From: Halorubrum sp. 2020YC2
GTDB lineage: Archaea > Halobacteriota > Halobacteria > Halobacteriales > Haloferacaceae
Direction: 5' to 3'
NCBI RefSeq assembly: GCF_018623055.1
Contig: NZ_CP076019.1
Span: 2,046,001 to 2,110,000 of the forward strand
Length of the DNA stretch: 64,000 nt
Shown here: in pieces, positions 7,966 to 18,299 of the stretch
Layout: each line of letters opens with the position of its first letter
Position numbering within the stretch: position 1 is the first letter of the stretch
Position numbers and translations under genes: made by a program
The notes under the pieces: generated by a model
Seen by the model: the letters and a program-made list of their open reading frames with translations, nothing else
The model's database searches: none
What the model was told of the DNA's origin: nothing

Positions 7966-10879
7966 CGTCGACCCGCGACTGGAGGTCGTGGAGGGCGTTC
8001 AGCGCCTCGATGGGCGTCATCCGCGCGAGGTCGAGGTCGCGGAGGTCCGCGGTGAGGTCGGACGGAGCGCCGGCGGCGGCACCCGCCTCACCGGTCTCGT
8101 TCGCTGGCGGCTCGGGGTCGCTTCCGGTCGGGGTCTCGATGGAGGGGTCGCCCGCCTCCGGACCGCCCTCGTCTCGCTCGCCCGACGCCTCCTCCGCGAG
8201 GAACTCCCGCAGCGACGCGTCGCCGTCCCGGTCGGCGTCGTCCGGGTCGGCCCCGCCCGTCGCCCCGTCGTCGGTTCCGCCCTCGCTTCCGGCACCGCCC
8301 GCGTTCCCGCGCCTGTCCGCCTCCTCGGCGGCGACGAGGTCGCGGGCGCGGTCGACCACCGGGCCGGGGACGCCGGCGAGCTCCGCGACCTCGACGCCGT
8401 ACGACGACGAGGAGGCGCCGGGGACGACCCGGTGGAGGAACGTCACGTCGCCGTCCTCGCGGGTCGCGGTGAAGTGGAGGTTGAAGACGCGCTCGCGCTC
8501 GTCGGCCAGATCCGTCAGCCCGTGGTAGTGGGTCGCGAAGAGGGCGGTCGCGCCGAGTTCGTCGTGGAGGAACTCGGCGGCCGCGCGGGCGATGGCGCGG
8601 CCGTCGGTGGTGGCCGTTCCCCGGCCCACCTCGTCTAAGAGGACGAGGGAGTCGGCGCCCGCGTCGTGGAGGATCTCCGTCAGCTCGCTCATCTCGCGCA
8701 TGAACGTCGACTGCCCGCCCGCGATGTCGTCGGAGGCGCCGACGCGGGTGAACAGCCGGTCGAAGACGGGGAGCGTCGCGGCCTGCGCGGGGACGAACGA
8801 CCCCGTCTGCGCGAGCACGACCGCGAGGGCGACCGAGCGCATGTACGTCGACTTCCCGCTCATGTTCGGTCCCGTGATCACCGCGACCGAGCCGCGCGGG
8901 AGGTCCGCGTCGTTCGGCACGAACGACTCCTCGGCCCGCTCGACGACCGGGTGTCTGCCGCCCTCGATCTCGACGCCTCCGGCGGGGTCGACCGCGCCGC
9001 CGACGTCGGCGTCGGGGCCCTCCCGGAGCTCCGGGCGGACGTAGTCGCGCGCGACCGCGACCGCCGCGAGCGAGGTCAGGGCGTCGAGTTCCGCGAGCGC
9101 GTCCGCGAGGCCTTGAATCCGCTCGGTCTCGGCCGCGACGCGCTCGCGGACGTCGACGAACAGGTCGTACTCCAAGGCGTCCGCGCGCTCGGCGGCGCCG
9201 ACTATCTCCTCCTCGCGCTCCTTCAGCTCCGGGGTGACGTAGCGCTCGCTGTTCTTCAGCGTCTGCCGCCGCCGGTAGTCGTCGGGGACCTTCTCGACGT
9301 TGGCGTCGGTCACTTCGATGTAGTAGCCGTGGACCTGGTTGTGACCGACCGACAGCGAGTCGATCCCGGTGCGCTCGCGCTCGCTCGCCTCGAGGGCCGC
9401 GACCCACTCGCGCCCCTCGCGCTCGGTGGCGCGCAGGTCGTCGAGGTCGCCGTCGAACCCCTCGCGGATCACGCCGCCCTCCGTGATCTCCTGTGGCGGG
9501 TCGACCGCGACCGCGCCGTCGATCAGCTCGCGCACCTCTGTCAGTTCGTCGAGGCGGTCGCGGAGGTCGCGGAGGTGGTCGGTCCGGGGGAGCGCGGGGC
9601 CCTCATCGGCGCCACCCGGCTCGCTGCTCGCACCCGCTTCTCCCCCTGCCCCCGCGAGCGTCGCCTTCAGCTCGGGGACGACCGCGAGCGTCCGGTGAAG
9701 CGAGCGCAGGTCGCGGGCGTCGGCCCGCCCCCGCGACACCCGGCTCACCAGTCGTTCGAGGTCGTATGCGGTCGAGAGGGCGTCCGCGACGCCCTCGCGG
9801 GCGAGGCTCCGGTCCGCCAGTTCCCCGACCGCGTCGTGGCGGCTCCGGATCGCGTCGGCGTCGACGAGCGGGCGGCGGAGCCAGCGCTCCAGACAGCGGC
9901 GGCCGAGCGCGCAGTTCGTCTCGTCGAGCGCGTCGAACAGCGTGTCGCTCGCGCCCAGCCCGCGGTTCTCGAACAGCTCCAAGCTGCGCTGGGCCGCGGC
10001 GTCGAGCCGAAGCCGGTCGCGGGGGTCGTATCGCCGGATTCTGGTGACGTACGAGAGCGGGCCGTCGTCGCCCTGCGTGTACTCGGCGTACGCGATCACC
10101 GCGCCCGCCGCCCGAAGCTCCGCGTCGGCGTCGAACCGCCGCTCGGGCGCCGGGAGGTACGGCTTCAGCCGCTCGGTCGCGGTCCGGCGGTCGAAGGCGT
10201 CGGCGTCGTAGTCGTGGGTCGTCCAGCCGCGCTCCGCGTCGCTCGGTTCGAACGCGGGGGCGTCGGGGCCGGCGATGAGTTCGGCCGGGGCGATCCGGTC
10301 GAGTTCGCCCGCGACCGCGTCCCGGTCGCCGGCGGTGACGAGGCACTCTCCCGTCGAGACGTCGACGGCGGCGAGGCCGACGCGACGGTCGCTGGCGCCG
10401 GGCGTGTCGCTCTCGCCGCCGTCGCCCTCGGCCGCCACCGCCGCCACGTAGTTCGTCGTCCCCGATTCGAGGAGGTCGTCCTCGACGACGGTGCCGGGCG
10501 TGATCACCTCGGTGACGGCGCGGTCGACGAGTCCGGAGGCCTGCTCGGCGTCCTCGACCTGATCGCCGAGCGCGACGCGGTAGCCCGCGTCGAGCAGCGA
10601 TTCGAGGTACGGCGCGGCGTTGTCGATGGGGATCCCCGCCATCGGGTAGTCGCCGGTCGAGTCGGAGCGCTCCGTCAGCGTCACCTCGCAGACGCGCGCG
10701 ACGGTCTCGGCCGCCTCGCAGAACGCCTCGTAGAAGTCTCCCACCTGAAACAACACCAAGGCGTCCTCGTGGGCGGCACAGAGGTCGGCGTACTGCGAGA
10801 GCATCGGCGTGAGTTCCTCGCGGGCGGCCGCGATCCCGGGCGGCAGCCCCGTGGCCGTCTCTCGGTCCGCCGGTTCCAT
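7955..10879 (-). CDS. mutS: DNA mismatch recognition ATPase MutS
   Basis: This 974-residue MutS1-type protein recognises mispaired bases and recruits MutL. The mismatch-reading motif GDFYEAF is at about residues 46-52, showing this is a repair MutS rather than MutS2/4/5. Connector, lever and clamp regions follow. The ABC ATPase has Walker [11 protein letters not shown] near residue 667, and [15 protein letters not shown] and [13 protein letters not shown] further on. The C-terminal ~150 residues are an acidic, low-complexity linker plus a short helical end ([17 protein letters not shown]), which in bacteria mediates tetramer contacts. ATG at 10877-10879. It is divergent from the J-domain gene and overlaps mutL downstream. 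Confidence 0.95.
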   Translation of the reverse strand: MEPADRETATGLPPGIAAAREELTPMLSQYADLCAAHEDALVLFQVGDFYEAFCEAAETVARVCEVTLTERSDSTGDYPMAGIPIDNAAPYLESLLDAGYRVALGDQVEDAEQASGLVDRAVTEVITPGTVVEDDLLESGTTNYVAAVAAEGDGGESDTPGASDRRVGLAAVDVSTGECLVTAGDRDAVAGELDRIAPAELIAGPDAPAFEPSDAERGWTTHDYDADAFDRRTATERLKPYLPAPERRFDADAELRAAGAVIAYAEYTQGDDGPLSYVTRIRRYDPRDRLRLDAAAQRSLELFENRGLGASDTLFDALDETNCALGRRCLERWLRRPLVDADAIRSRHDAVGELADRSLAREGVADALSTAYDLERLVSRVSRGRADARDLRSLHRTLAVVPELKATLAGAGGEAGASSEPGGADEGPALPRTDHLRDLRDRLDELTEVRELIDGAVAVDPPQEITEGGVIREGFDGDLDDLRATEREGREWVAALEASERERTGIDSLSVGHNQVHGYYIEVTDANVEKVPDDYRRRQTLKNSERYVTPELKEREEEIVGAAERADALEYDLFVDVRERVAAETERIQGLADALAELDALTSLAAVAVARDYVRPELREGPDADVGGAVDPAGGVEIEGGRHPVVERAEESFVPNDADLPRGSVAVITGPNMSGKSTYMRSVALAVVLAQTGSFVPAQAATLPVFDRLFTRVGASDDIAGGQSTFMREMSELTEILHDAGADSLVLLDEVGRGTATTDGRAIARAAAEFLHDELGATALFATHYHGLTDLADERERVFNLHFTATREDGDVTFLHRVVPGASSSSYGVEVAELAGVPGPVVDRARDLVAAEEADRRGNAGGAGSEGGTDDGATGGADPDDADRDGDASLREFLAEEASGERDEGGPEAGDPSIETPTGSDPEPPANETGEAGAAAGAPSDLTADLRDLDLARMTPIEALNALHDLQSRVDDDG

Positions 10880-10992
10880 ACCCCGTACCGAGGCGGCCGC
10901 GGTGATAAACGGTGCGGAGGCGGCGCGCCCGAGAGGTCGACGCCGCGCGCCGGCGGCGAGAGCCTTACGGTCCTGCGACCCCGAACACGGCC

Positions 10993-11562
10993 GTGAGGAA
11001 TCGAACGGTCGTCGTGGGACTCGCCGGGACGTTCGTCGGCATGACGGCGCTGCTCGTGATCGGCGGGATCGTCCTCCACCCGATCGCGTTGGCGCTGGCG
11101 GCGCCGTTCGCCGCCGTCTCGTACTTCCTCTGGTACCACGCCACCGGGCGCCTCCACGACCAAGCGCGGCGGTCCGCCGAGCAGGCGGGGCCGACGGAGC
11201 GCGAGCGCGCCAGACAGCGCGCCCGCGCCGAGACCAACCGAGAGCGCGCGTACCGGGCCGCCGGCGCCGCCGACGGCGGCCGCGGCGCGGGCGGAGGACG
11301 GCGGGCCGGCGCTCGCGGGACGGGGGGTCCGAACGGGCCGGGCGGTGCCGGCGGTCGAGACCCCAGAGACCGCGCGCCGGCGGCCGACGCGATGAGCGAG
11401 GGCGAGGCGTACGAGACGCTCGGACTCGACCGCACGGCCGACGGCGAGGCGGTCCGGCGGCGGTACCGCGAGCGCGCGAAGCGGCTCCACCCGGACGGCG
11501 AGGACGGCGACGAGGAGGAGTTTAAGCGGCTCAACGAGGCGTACGAGGTGCTGAAGGAGTGA
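10993..11562 (+). CDS. Membrane-anchored J-domain protein
   Basis: This 189-residue protein starts with GTG at 10993 ([14 protein letters not shown]); in-frame codons further upstream lie in the mutS promoter region. Two transmembrane helices cover residues ~5-50. A basic, Gly/Arg-rich linker follows to ~residue 130, then a C-terminal J-domain ([20 protein letters not shown], with HPD in [10 protein letters not shown] near residue 165). J-domains stimulate the ATPase of DnaK-type Hsp70, so this could recruit DnaK to the membrane. The architecture (TM plus C-terminal J) is common in haloarchaea; its client is unknown. Confidence 0.85.
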   Translation: MRNRTVVVGLAGTFVGMTALLVIGGIVLHPIALALAAPFAAVSYFLWYHATGRLHDQARRSAEQAGPTERERARQRARAETNRERAYRAAGAADGGRGAGGGRRAGARGTGGPNGPGGAGGRDPRDRAPAADAMSEGEAYETLGLDRTADGEAVRRRYRERAKRLHPDGEDGDEEEFKRLNEAYEVLKE

Positions 11563-11580
11563 CGCCGCGGTCGAGGTGAG

Positions 11581-12315
11581 CTACCGGCCGCCGGCCCGCT
11601 CGGCGTCGACCGCGGCGGCGACCGCCCGCTCCGCCTCGTCGTGTTCGGCCCGCGTGTTGACGTTGGTGAACGTCTTCTCGGTCGTCAGCGACCGGATCGC
11701 GTCGTCGTCGACGACGACCGCGTCCAGTCGGTCCACCACCGCGAGCACCTTCCGGTCGCCGCGGTCGAGCGCGCGGTCGCAGGCGGCCGCGGCCGGCCCC
11801 GTTGCGTACACCGCCTGCGTCGTCTGGTACCAGCGGTCGTCGAGCCGCGGGACGACCGCCTCGACTCCGCCGTCGGCGTCGGCCGCTCCCGCTTCGGTCG
11901 TCCCCTCCTCAACCCGCTCGCGCAGCGACGCGAGGAAGGCGGGGTCGACGAACGGCATGTCGCAGGCGACGACGACGGCGTAGGGGTCGGTCGCGGCCCG
12001 GCAGGCGTTCCGGATCCCCGCCAGCGGACCCAAGTCCGGGTCCTCGTCGAGCGCCCAGCGGACGGGCAGCGGGACCCCCGACAGGGCCCGCTCGATCGCC
12101 TCGCGCTGGTCGGGACGACAGTTGACGACGAGTTCGTCGACGACCGGGTCGCCGCTGCCGGCGCGCTCGGCGCCGGGCGGGACCGGGTCGTCGCTCCCCG
12201 CGAGCCGGTCCGCGACCCGGCGGATCATCGGCGCGCCGGCGAGCGGCGCGACGGCCTTGTCCGCGTCTCCGAAGCGCGTCGAGCGCCCGCCGGCGAGAAT
12301 GGCTCCGGTGGTCAC
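11581..12315 (-). CDS. mobA: Molybdenum cofactor guanylyltransferase (MobA-like)
   Basis: The protein has 244 residues. The nucleotidyltransferase fold opens with [20 protein letters not shown], the GTP-binding loop with its conserved Lys. It continues with [15 protein letters not shown] and [13 protein letters not shown] (metal-binding Asp), as in MobA, which joins GMP to molybdopterin to make bis-MGD. Start is GTG at 12313-12315; longer readings run into the tandem repeat at 12382 and give basic, non-haloarchaeal protein. An insertion rich in Gly/Ala/Glu lies near residues 50-70. The tungstate/molybdate transporter at 26 kb is a plausible pathway partner. Confidence 0.85.
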   Translation of the reverse strand: MTTGAILAGGRSTRFGDADKAVAPLAGAPMIRRVADRLAGSDDPVPPGAERAGSGDPVVDELVVNCRPDQREAIERALSGVPLPVRWALDEDPDLGPLAGIRNACRAATDPYAVVVACDMPFVDPAFLASLRERVEEGTTEAGAADADGGVEAVVPRLDDRWYQTTQAVYATGPAAAACDRALDRGDRKVLAVVDRLDAVVVDDDAIRSLTTEKTFTNVNTRAEHDEAERAVAAAVDAERAGGR

Positions 12316-12381
12316 GCTCGCCGCTTGGACGGCCGGGGACTTCGCGGTTGCGGTGGCGAGGCGGCGGGGGAGTTCGCGGTT

Positions 12382-12468
12382 GCGGTGGCGGGTCGGGAGG
12401 AGGGTCAGTCGTCGCGGTCGCGGTGGCGGGTCGGGAGGAGGGTCAGTCGTCGCGGTCGCGGTGGCGGG
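12382..12468. repeat. 38-bp tandem repeat, 2.3 copies
   Basis: Copies start at 12382, 12420 and 12458, each opening with GCGGTGGCGGG; the third is only the first 11 bp. The unit continues with TCGGGAGGAGGGTCAGTCG. A degenerate preceding piece (GCGGTTGCGGTGGCG) starts near 12346. The array lies in the divergent promoter gap between mobA and pdxS. The 38-bp period is not a multiple of three, so it is not coding. Confidence 0.8.
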
Positions 12469-12584
12469 ACGCGGAGATCGTGTCCGGGAGGTCACCCGAA
12501 TCGGTTCGGGGATCGAACGGCGCTTTCGGCCGCCCATCCGCCCGAAAGCGACCCGTTAAGTGGCCGGCGACCCATGAATTCGAT

Positions 12585-13493
12585 ATGGCAGAGGCCACCG
12601 ATCTGGAGGAGCTGAAGCGGGGGACCGAGCTGGTCAAGCGCGGCTTCGCGCAGATGCAGAAGGGCGGCGTCATCATGGACGTCGTTAACCGCGAACAGGC
12701 TCGCATCGCGGAGGACGCCGGCGCGGTCGCCGTGATGGTCCTCGAACACGTTCCGGCCGACATCCGGAAGCGCGGCGGGGTCGCGCGGATGCCCGACCCC
12801 GAGCGCGTCCCCGAGGTCATCGACGAGGTGTCGATCCCGGTGATGGGGAAATCGCGGATCGGTCACCGGAAGGAGTCGGAGATCTTAGAGGCGCTCGGCG
12901 TCGACATGATCGACGAGTCGGAGGTGCTGACGCCCGCCGACGACGAGTACCACACCGACAAGCGCGACTTCACCTCGCCGTTCGTCTGCGGCGCCCGGAA
13001 CCTCCCCGAGGCGCTCCGCCGCATCCGCGAGGGCGCGGCGATGATCCGGACGAAGGGCGAGGCCGGCACGGGCGACGTGAACCAGGCCGTCAAACACCAG
13101 CGCACCATCAAAAACCAGATCCGGACGCTCACCGGACTCAACCACGAGGAGCGCGAGAAGTGGGCCCGCGAGCACGGCGCCCCGCGCGACCTCGCCCACG
13201 AGACGGCCGAGGCCGGCCGGCTCCCGGTCGTCAACTTCGCGGCCGGCGGCATCGCGACGCCCGCCGACGCCGCGCTGATGATGTACCACGGCTGTGACGG
13301 CATCTTCGTCGGCTCCGGCATCTTCGGCGCGGAGGACCCCGCGGCGATGGGCACCGCCATCGTCGAGGCCGTCAACAACTGGGACGACCCCGAGGAGCTC
13401 GCCCGGATCGCGAGCGGCACCGGCAAGGGGATGAAGGGCCAGTCCAACGAGGACATGGAAGAGGAAGAGAAGCTCCAGAGCCGCGGCGTTTAA
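12585..13493 (+). CDS. pdxS: Pyridoxal 5'-phosphate synthase subunit PdxS
   Basis: This 302-residue TIM-barrel synthase makes PLP from ribose 5-phosphate, glyceraldehyde 3-phosphate and ammonia supplied by PdxT. Conserved signatures are all present: [20 protein letters not shown] with the catalytic Asp, [12 protein letters not shown] with the substrate-binding Lys89, [16 protein letters not shown] (phosphate loop) and [16 protein letters not shown]. The ATG at 12585 ([11 protein letters not shown]) matches the family length; an ATG 11 bp upstream is out of frame. TTAAGTGG at 12556-12563 is the likely TATA element. No pdxT is seen in the window. Confidence 0.96.
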   Translation: MAEATDLEELKRGTELVKRGFAQMQKGGVIMDVVNREQARIAEDAGAVAVMVLEHVPADIRKRGGVARMPDPERVPEVIDEVSIPVMGKSRIGHRKESEILEALGVDMIDESEVLTPADDEYHTDKRDFTSPFVCGARNLPEALRRIREGAAMIRTKGEAGTGDVNQAVKHQRTIKNQIRTLTGLNHEEREKWAREHGAPRDLAHETAEAGRLPVVNFAAGGIATPADAALMMYHGCDGIFVGSGIFGAEDPAAMGTAIVEAVNNWDDPEELARIASGTGKGMKGQSNEDMEEEEKLQSRGV

Positions 13494-13531
13494 GCGGGCG
13501 TTTTCGGGCTACGCGGCGATTTTTCTCGGTT

Positions 13532-13693
13532 GAACTGCGGTGGCGCGTGCCTGCGAGCGGCCGCCATCGGCGGCCGCGAGTCAGCACGCGCGAGGGAGTC
13601 GGGCGGCCGGAGCAACGCGGAGGCCGGCCGACTCCCTCGCGGTCGGCTCGCGCCCTGCGGGCGCTCGCCGGCGCACCGTTCGGTTTTTAAATG
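13532..13693 (-). repeat. Dispersed hairpin element, copy B (right end only, reverse orientation)
   Basis: The sequence starts GCGGTGGCGCGTGCCTGCGA, the complement of the conserved right end of the element. It runs through hairpins GGCCGCC-ATC-GGCGGCC and the CCGGAG...GGCCGGCCGACTCC part of the right arm, and ends at TTTTTAAATGG. The 57-bp units and the 15-bp core arms are missing. It fills the gap between the convergent pdxS and ABC permease genes. No gene is seen in it. Confidence 0.65.
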
Positions 13694-13730
13694 GCACAGA
13701 GCAGTGCGGCCGGTTGGCGATCACACAGGA

Positions 13731-14906
13731 TCAACTCCGCAGCGCCTCGACCGGCCGTTCGTTGGCCGCCTTCCACGCGGGGTACGCGCCGCTGACGATC
13801 CCCACGCCGACGCCGAATCCGAGCGCGAGCAGGAGGTAGTAGGCGTTCGTCCGGTCGAGCACGAGCGCGGCGTCGACCGCGGGCGTCGCGATGACGAGGC
13901 CGGCGACGAGCAGGACGGTGAGCAGGGTCCCCGCCGCGGCGCCGGCGGCGCCGATCAGCCCGGCCTCCGCGAGCAGGACGCGCAACACGTCGCGGCGCGC
14001 GACGCCCACCGCGCGCATCACCCCGATCTCCTGTCTGCGCTCGACGGTGCTCATCAGCATGACGTTGAGGATCGAGACGCCGGCGACGACCAGCGAGATG
14101 GCGCCGAGGCCGAGCAGGAACGTCGAGAGCAGGTCGAAGAACTCGTTGATCTCGTCGACGAGGGCGGCCAGTTCGAACAGCTCCACCCGGTCTTGGCGCG
14201 CGTTCACCGACTCGCGGATGGCGTCCGCGGCCGCGCGCGCCTCGGCGCCGGAGTCGGAGACCACGAGCGCCTGCGCGTAGCCGTCGGCCGAGAACGCCGA
14301 CTCGGGGAGGTAGACGGCGTCGTCGGGCGCCACCGGGCTGAACGTCTCGCTCTCGACTAACACCGCGATCACCCGCACCTGCGAGCCGGCGATCTCGACG
14401 GTGTCGCCCGCGCCGGCGCCCAGGTCCGCTGCGATGCCGGCGCCGAGGATCGCCCCCTGCCGGTGGCGTTCGGGCAGCCGGCCCTCGGCGGCCTCGTACG
14501 CCAGCGCCGGCTCCTCGATCCCGTACACCGTCGCGAACGTCTGGTCGCCCTGCCGCGCGACGGTGGCGCTGTCGGAGTACAGCGGGACGACCGCCGGCTC
14601 ACCGACCGCCCGCCGGATCGACGCCACGTCCGCGTCCGACAGCGACTCCACGCCCGCGTCGGCGTTGGGAGAGACGACGACCTGAGTGCCGATGTCCCCG
14701 ATGGCGTCGTCGGCTCCCAGCGCCAGCACGTTCCCGAAGATGCCGAGCGCCGCCACCGCGAGCACGCCGATACAGACGCCGAGCACCGCGAGCACCGTCC
14801 GAACCCGGTTTCGCCGGAGGTTCCGCGACGCCATCGACACCGCGGGCCCCCACCCGCGGAGCCAGCCGGCCAGCCCGCTCGCCGTTCGACCGTCGCCGCC
14901 GCTCAT
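13731..14906 (-). CDS. ABC transporter permease, FtsX/MacB-LolC type
   Basis: This 391-residue protein has one N-terminal transmembrane helix (VRTVLAVLGVCIGVLAVAAL), a large extracytoplasmic MacB_PCD-like domain (residues ~60-255), then three transmembrane helices in the FtsX domain (AISLVVAGVSILNVMLMSTV; VERRQEIGVMRAVGVARRDV; ALGFGVGVGIVSGAYPAWKA). Such permeases do not pump through a channel; they transmit force to a substrate outside the membrane. The start overlaps the stop of the ATPase gene by 4 bp, so both are translated from one message with the CARDB protein. The substrate is not known. Confidence 0.9.
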   Translation of the reverse strand: MSGGDGRTASGLAGWLRGWGPAVSMASRNLRRNRVRTVLAVLGVCIGVLAVAALGIFGNVLALGADDAIGDIGTQVVVSPNADAGVESLSDADVASIRRAVGEPAVVPLYSDSATVARQGDQTFATVYGIEEPALAYEAAEGRLPERHRQGAILGAGIAADLGAGAGDTVEIAGSQVRVIAVLVESETFSPVAPDDAVYLPESAFSADGYAQALVVSDSGAEARAAADAIRESVNARQDRVELFELAALVDEINEFFDLLSTFLLGLGAISLVVAGVSILNVMLMSTVERRQEIGVMRAVGVARRDVLRVLLAEAGLIGAAGAAAGTLLTVLLVAGLVIATPAVDAALVLDRTNAYYLLLALGFGVGVGIVSGAYPAWKAANERPVEALRS

Positions 14907-15718
14907 CGGTCGCCTCCGACCGTCTGGCGGTCGTTCGGGGCGCGGGACCGGTCGGCGGCGCCCTCCGACTCGCGGTCGTCCGGCAGCCCGCCGGTCAACA
15001 CCCCGTCGGTGAGGTCGACGACGCGGTCGGCGTACTCCTCGACGAGCGGGTCGTGCGTGACCGCGACCACCGCGACCCCCTCGGCCTTGACGCGCTCGAA
15101 CTCCGCGAGGATCGACTCTCCGGTCTCCGTGTCGAGGTTCCCAGTCGGCTCGTCCGCGAGCAGCACGGACGGCTCGTTGATGAGCGCGCGGGCGATGGCG
15201 ACGCGCTGCTTCTGCCCGCCCGAGAGTTCGCTCGGCTCGTGGTCGAGCCGGTCGCCCAGCCCGAACCGCGCGAGGAGGTCCGCGGCCCGGTCGCTCGCGT
15301 CGCCCGGGTCGAACGCGGTCGGCATCGCGACGTTCTCGACGGCGGTCAGCGTCGGCAGCAGGTGGAAGTCCTGAAAGACGAAGCCGATCGACTCCTTGCG
15401 CGCTCGCGTCCGCTCGGCGGTCGAGAGGTCCGTCACGTCCGTCCGGTCGAGCAGGCGTCGCCCGCCGGTCGGGTCGTCGAGCAGCCCGAGCACGTTCAGC
15501 AGCGTCGACTTCCCGGAGCCGCTTGGACCGACCACCGCGACGAACTCGCCGGGCCGGACCGCGAAGTCCACGTCGTCGAGCGCGACGACCGGGTCGCCGC
15601 CCCCGCTCGGATAGCGCTTCACGACGCCCCGGAGCGCGACGCCGTAGTCGTCGGGCGGATCGCCGTAGTCGTCGTCACGCGCGGCGGCGCCGTGGTCGTC
15701 ACTCGCGTCGCCGCTCAC
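14903..15718 (-). CDS. ABC transporter ATPase, MacB/LolD type
   Basis: This 271-residue ATPase has Walker A GPSGSGKST (residues 64-72), Q-loop VFQDFHLLP, signature ELSGGQKQRVAIARAL, Walker B VLLADEPTGNLD, and the LolD-type ENVAMP and NLDTETGESIL features. The first ~25 residues and the last ~35 are acidic extensions. It pairs with the permease at 13731, since MacB/LolCDE-type systems have ATPase and permease as separate or fused chains. It overlaps both neighbours by 4 bp (ATGA). The upstream secreted CARDB protein is the probable third component. Confidence 0.92.
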   Translation of the reverse strand: MSGDASDDHGAAARDDDYGDPPDDYGVALRGVVKRYPSGGGDPVVALDDVDFAVRPGEFVAVVGPSGSGKSTLLNVLGLLDDPTGGRRLLDRTDVTDLSTAERTRARKESIGFVFQDFHLLPTLTAVENVAMPTAFDPGDASDRAADLLARFGLGDRLDHEPSELSGGQKQRVAIARALINEPSVLLADEPTGNLDTETGESILAEFERVKAEGVAVVAVTHDPLVEEYADRVVDLTDGVLTGGLPDDRESEGAADRSRAPNDRQTVGGDR

Positions 15719-17127
15719 GGCGCCGGTCCGTCGCGTCGCCGGTCGGTCGACCTCCCGGTCCGTCCGGTCCGCACCGCGACGCCGACCGCCCCGGCGAGAC
15801 CGACGAGCGCGAGCCCGCTCGCGACCGCGCCCGCGGCGCCCACGCCCCCGACGCCGACCCGACCGAGCGTCCCGCCCGCGTCGCTCTCGTCGTCGGGTTC
15901 GGGCGCCGCCACCGTCACCGTCTCCGTGTACCGGACGCCGCGCTCTGTGTAGGCGACCCGGATCGGAATCTCGTCGGCCACCGAGGCGTTGACCGTCGTC
16001 TCGAGATCGAAGCCGACGAAGTCGCTGGCGCCGAGCGTCCCGACGAAGTACTCGCCCCCCGCGGGGGTCGGCTCGACGCCGGGCGCGTCCCCGACCGAGA
16101 CGACGGCGCCGGTCAGCTCGCCGCTGCCGACGTTGCCGAGGTTGGCGTCGACGACGACGGCGCCGTCCCCGCCCTCGCGGACCGTCGCGTCGGTCACGGT
16201 CGCCGCCCCCTCGCGGACCGGGTACGTCACCGTCGACTCCGCGGTGCGGTCGGCCCCGCGGTCGTTCCGCTGGTCCGTGTCGGCGCGGAACGCGGCGCTG
16301 ACCGTCACGTCGGAGCGCCGGTCGAGCGGCCCGAGGTCGACTATCACTCGCCGCTCCTCGCCGGGCGCCACGTCCTCGACGACGAACGGGCCGACGTCGA
16401 CCGTCTCCGCGGCGCTGTCGCCGCCGCCGTCGGCCGCGGTTCCGACGGCGCGGAGGCTGACGCGGTCGGCGGTCGTCGTGCCGGTGTTGACCACGGTCAC
16501 CTCCACGGGCGAGTCCGCCACCGGCGGCGACTCTTCGCCCTGACCGCCGCCGCCCGCGTCGAGTCCGCCGCCGCCGCCGAAGATGCCCTGGATGCCGCCG
16601 ACGCCGAGGTCGGCGGTCGGGTTCTCGCTCCCGTCGTCGGTCTGGAGGTCCTCGGGGTCGAGCGCGCGGGTCCGGAGGTCAAGCGCGACCTGAGTCGGCC
16701 GCACCTCGACCACGGTCTCGCGGCTGACGGTCACGAACTCGCCGGTCGTTGACTGGTTCGCGACCGCCTCGACGGTGAGCCGCTTCTCGCCCGGCTCCTC
16801 GAAGGCGGTCCACAGCGTCGCGTCCAGCGAGTCGCCGGCCGAGAGCGCGCCGACGCCGGAGACGTTGTCGAGCACGTCGCCGTCGGCGTCGCGGACGCGG
16901 ACCTCGGTGACGTTCGCCGCCGCGTCGCTGCCGCCGGAGTTCGAGACGGTGACGTTCAGCGCCGTCCGCTCGCCGACGGTCGGACCGCTCGGAGAGACGT
17001 CGACCGCGCCGACGGTGATCCGCGCGTCCGGTACCGCCGCAGCGCCGCCGACCGCGAACGCCCCGCCGACCGCCGCGAGGAGCGCCAGCGCGGCCAGTAG
17101 CGCGGCTGAGATTTGTGTGTGCGCCAA
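15715..17127 (-). CDS. Secreted CARDB-domain protein with C-terminal membrane anchor
   Basis: This 470-residue protein begins with a Sec-type signal (MAHTQISAALLAALALLAAV). Two Ig-like CARDB domains follow: about residues 35-150 (VSPSGPTVGERTALNVTVSN) and 205-300 (EVTVVNTGTTTADRVSLRAV), with a third beta-rich module at ~300-410 and a Gly-rich loop near 180-200. The end has a transmembrane helix (AVASGLALVGLAGAVGVAVR) and basic residues, placing the body outside the cell. It is first in the operon with the ABC ATPase and permease, as seen for many haloarchaeal MacB-like loci. TTAAATGA near 17140 is a likely TATA box. It may present or bind the exported substrate; this is inferred. Confidence 0.85.
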   Translation of the reverse strand: MAHTQISAALLAALALLAAVGGAFAVGGAAAVPDARITVGAVDVSPSGPTVGERTALNVTVSNSGGSDAAANVTEVRVRDADGDVLDNVSGVGALSAGDSLDATLWTAFEEPGEKRLTVEAVANQSTTGEFVTVSRETVVEVRPTQVALDLRTRALDPEDLQTDDGSENPTADLGVGGIQGIFGGGGGLDAGGGGQGEESPPVADSPVEVTVVNTGTTTADRVSLRAVGTAADGGGDSAAETVDVGPFVVEDVAPGEERRVIVDLGPLDRRSDVTVSAAFRADTDQRNDRGADRTAESTVTYPVREGAATVTDATVREGGDGAVVVDANLGNVGSGELTGAVVSVGDAPGVEPTPAGGEYFVGTLGASDFVGFDLETTVNASVADEIPIRVAYTERGVRYTETVTVAAPEPDDESDAGGTLGRVGVGGVGAAGAVASGLALVGLAGAVGVAVRTGRTGRSTDRRRDGPAP

Positions 17128-17351
17128 TGTAGTCTCATTTAAGTGACCCCGGTGGATATATCCGTCGGCAACGGAAGCGGGGGCCGTGCCGCCGGCTGGC
17201 GGCGGGTGCGACGTGTCGGGGTCGGCGGTCGGCCGCGGAACCCGGGGGCGCGGGCGACCCCGAGACGTACCGGTTACGGATGCTTTTTCAACGGCGCGGC
17301 GTAAGGGACGGTAATGAGCGAACGCGACACCGCGCGAGCGGGTGATCGACG

Positions 17352-18131
17352 ATGATGGGTAACAACGACCAGCAGGCGTACGACCGCGGCACGTCGCTGT
17401 TCTCGCCGGACGGCCGGATCTACCAGGTGGAGTACGCCCGCGAGGCGGTCTCGCGCGGCGCGCCGAGCGTGGGCGTCCGGACGACCGACGGCGTCGTCTT
17501 CGTCGCGATGTCCCGCCCCTCCTCGTCGCTGATGGAGGCCGAGAGCATCGAGAAGCTCCACAAGCTGGACGACCACCTCGGCACCGCGAGCGCCGGCCAC
17601 GTCGCGGACGCGCGTCAGCTGATCGACTTGGCGCGCCGCCAGTCGCAGGGGAACCGCCTCCGCTACGGCGAGCCGGTCGGCGTCGAGACGCTGACGAAGT
17701 TCGTCACCGACCACATCCAAGAGAACACGCAGCGGGGCGGCACCCGACCGTACGGCGCCGCGCTCCTCATCGGCGGCATCGACGACGGCGAGCCGCGCCT
17801 GTTCGCGGCCGACCCCTCGGGGACGCCTAACGAGTGGAAGGCGACCGTCATCGGCGGCGGCCGCCAGGACATCCAGGGCCACCTCGAAGACGAGTGGAGC
17901 GAAGACCTCTCGCTGGAGGACGGCATCGAACTCGCCGTCGCGGCGCTGGCCGCCCACGACGACGAGTTCGAGGCCTCGGACCTCGCGGTCGCGACCGTGA
18001 CGGAGGCAGACGGCTTCCGGACGGTCCCGGTCGAGGAGGTCGAAGACGCGTTCGAGGCGGCGGGCCTCGACGAGGAGACGGAGGGTGACGAGGCCGACGC
18101 GGACGACGAGACCGACGCGGACGACGAGTAA
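17352..18131 (+). CDS. psmA: Proteasome alpha subunit
   Basis: This 259-residue protein forms the outer rings of the 20S proteasome that gate substrate entry. It has the alpha-type N-terminus with YDRGTSLFSPDGRIYQVEYA, which is the gate-forming YDR motif, followed by REAVSRGAPSVGVRTTDGVV. The NTN fold continues through TRPYGAALLIGGIDDGEPRL. The C-terminal ~25 residues are a run of Asp/Glu, as in other haloarchaeal alpha subunits. ATG codons at 17352 and 17355 are both possible starts; the first is used here. Its variation around residues 60-75 (MSRPSSSLMEAESIEKLHKL, where most have a Lys-rich strand) suggests an alpha2-type paralogue, which I cannot confirm. Confidence 0.93.
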   Translation: MMGNNDQQAYDRGTSLFSPDGRIYQVEYAREAVSRGAPSVGVRTTDGVVFVAMSRPSSSLMEAESIEKLHKLDDHLGTASAGHVADARQLIDLARRQSQGNRLRYGEPVGVETLTKFVTDHIQENTQRGGTRPYGAALLIGGIDDGEPRLFAADPSGTPNEWKATVIGGGRQDIQGHLEDEWSEDLSLEDGIELAVAALAAHDDEFEASDLAVATVTEADGFRTVPVEEVEDAFEAAGLDEETEGDEADADDETDADDE

Positions 18132-18233
18132 CGGTCGACTCTACCTCCCGAAACGGTCGATCTCGACGACCGCCTCCCGGGACCGTCGGCTTCGTCGGCT
18201 TCGTCGGCGGCGACGCGTCGTCGATGCTGCCGA

Positions 18234-18270
18234 GTGTGTGGAATTGTACAACACACGCACAACGCTTTTA
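18234..18270 (+). promoter_or_regulatory. Promoter and inverted-repeat operator of the HTH gene
   Basis: GTGTGT (18234-18239) and ACACAC (18251-18256) form an inverted repeat spaced by 11 bp, with the palindrome TTGTACAA (18244-18251) nested inside. A TATA-like CTTTTAG lies at 18265-18271, about 30 nt before the ATG at 18300. The transcript is thus nearly leaderless. The repeat covers the BRE/TATA approach, so a bound protein would probably block transcription. Autoregulation by the HTH product is inferred. Confidence 0.55.
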
Positions 18271-18299
18271 GCGACGGCACCCCTCAGTTACGTCACAAA

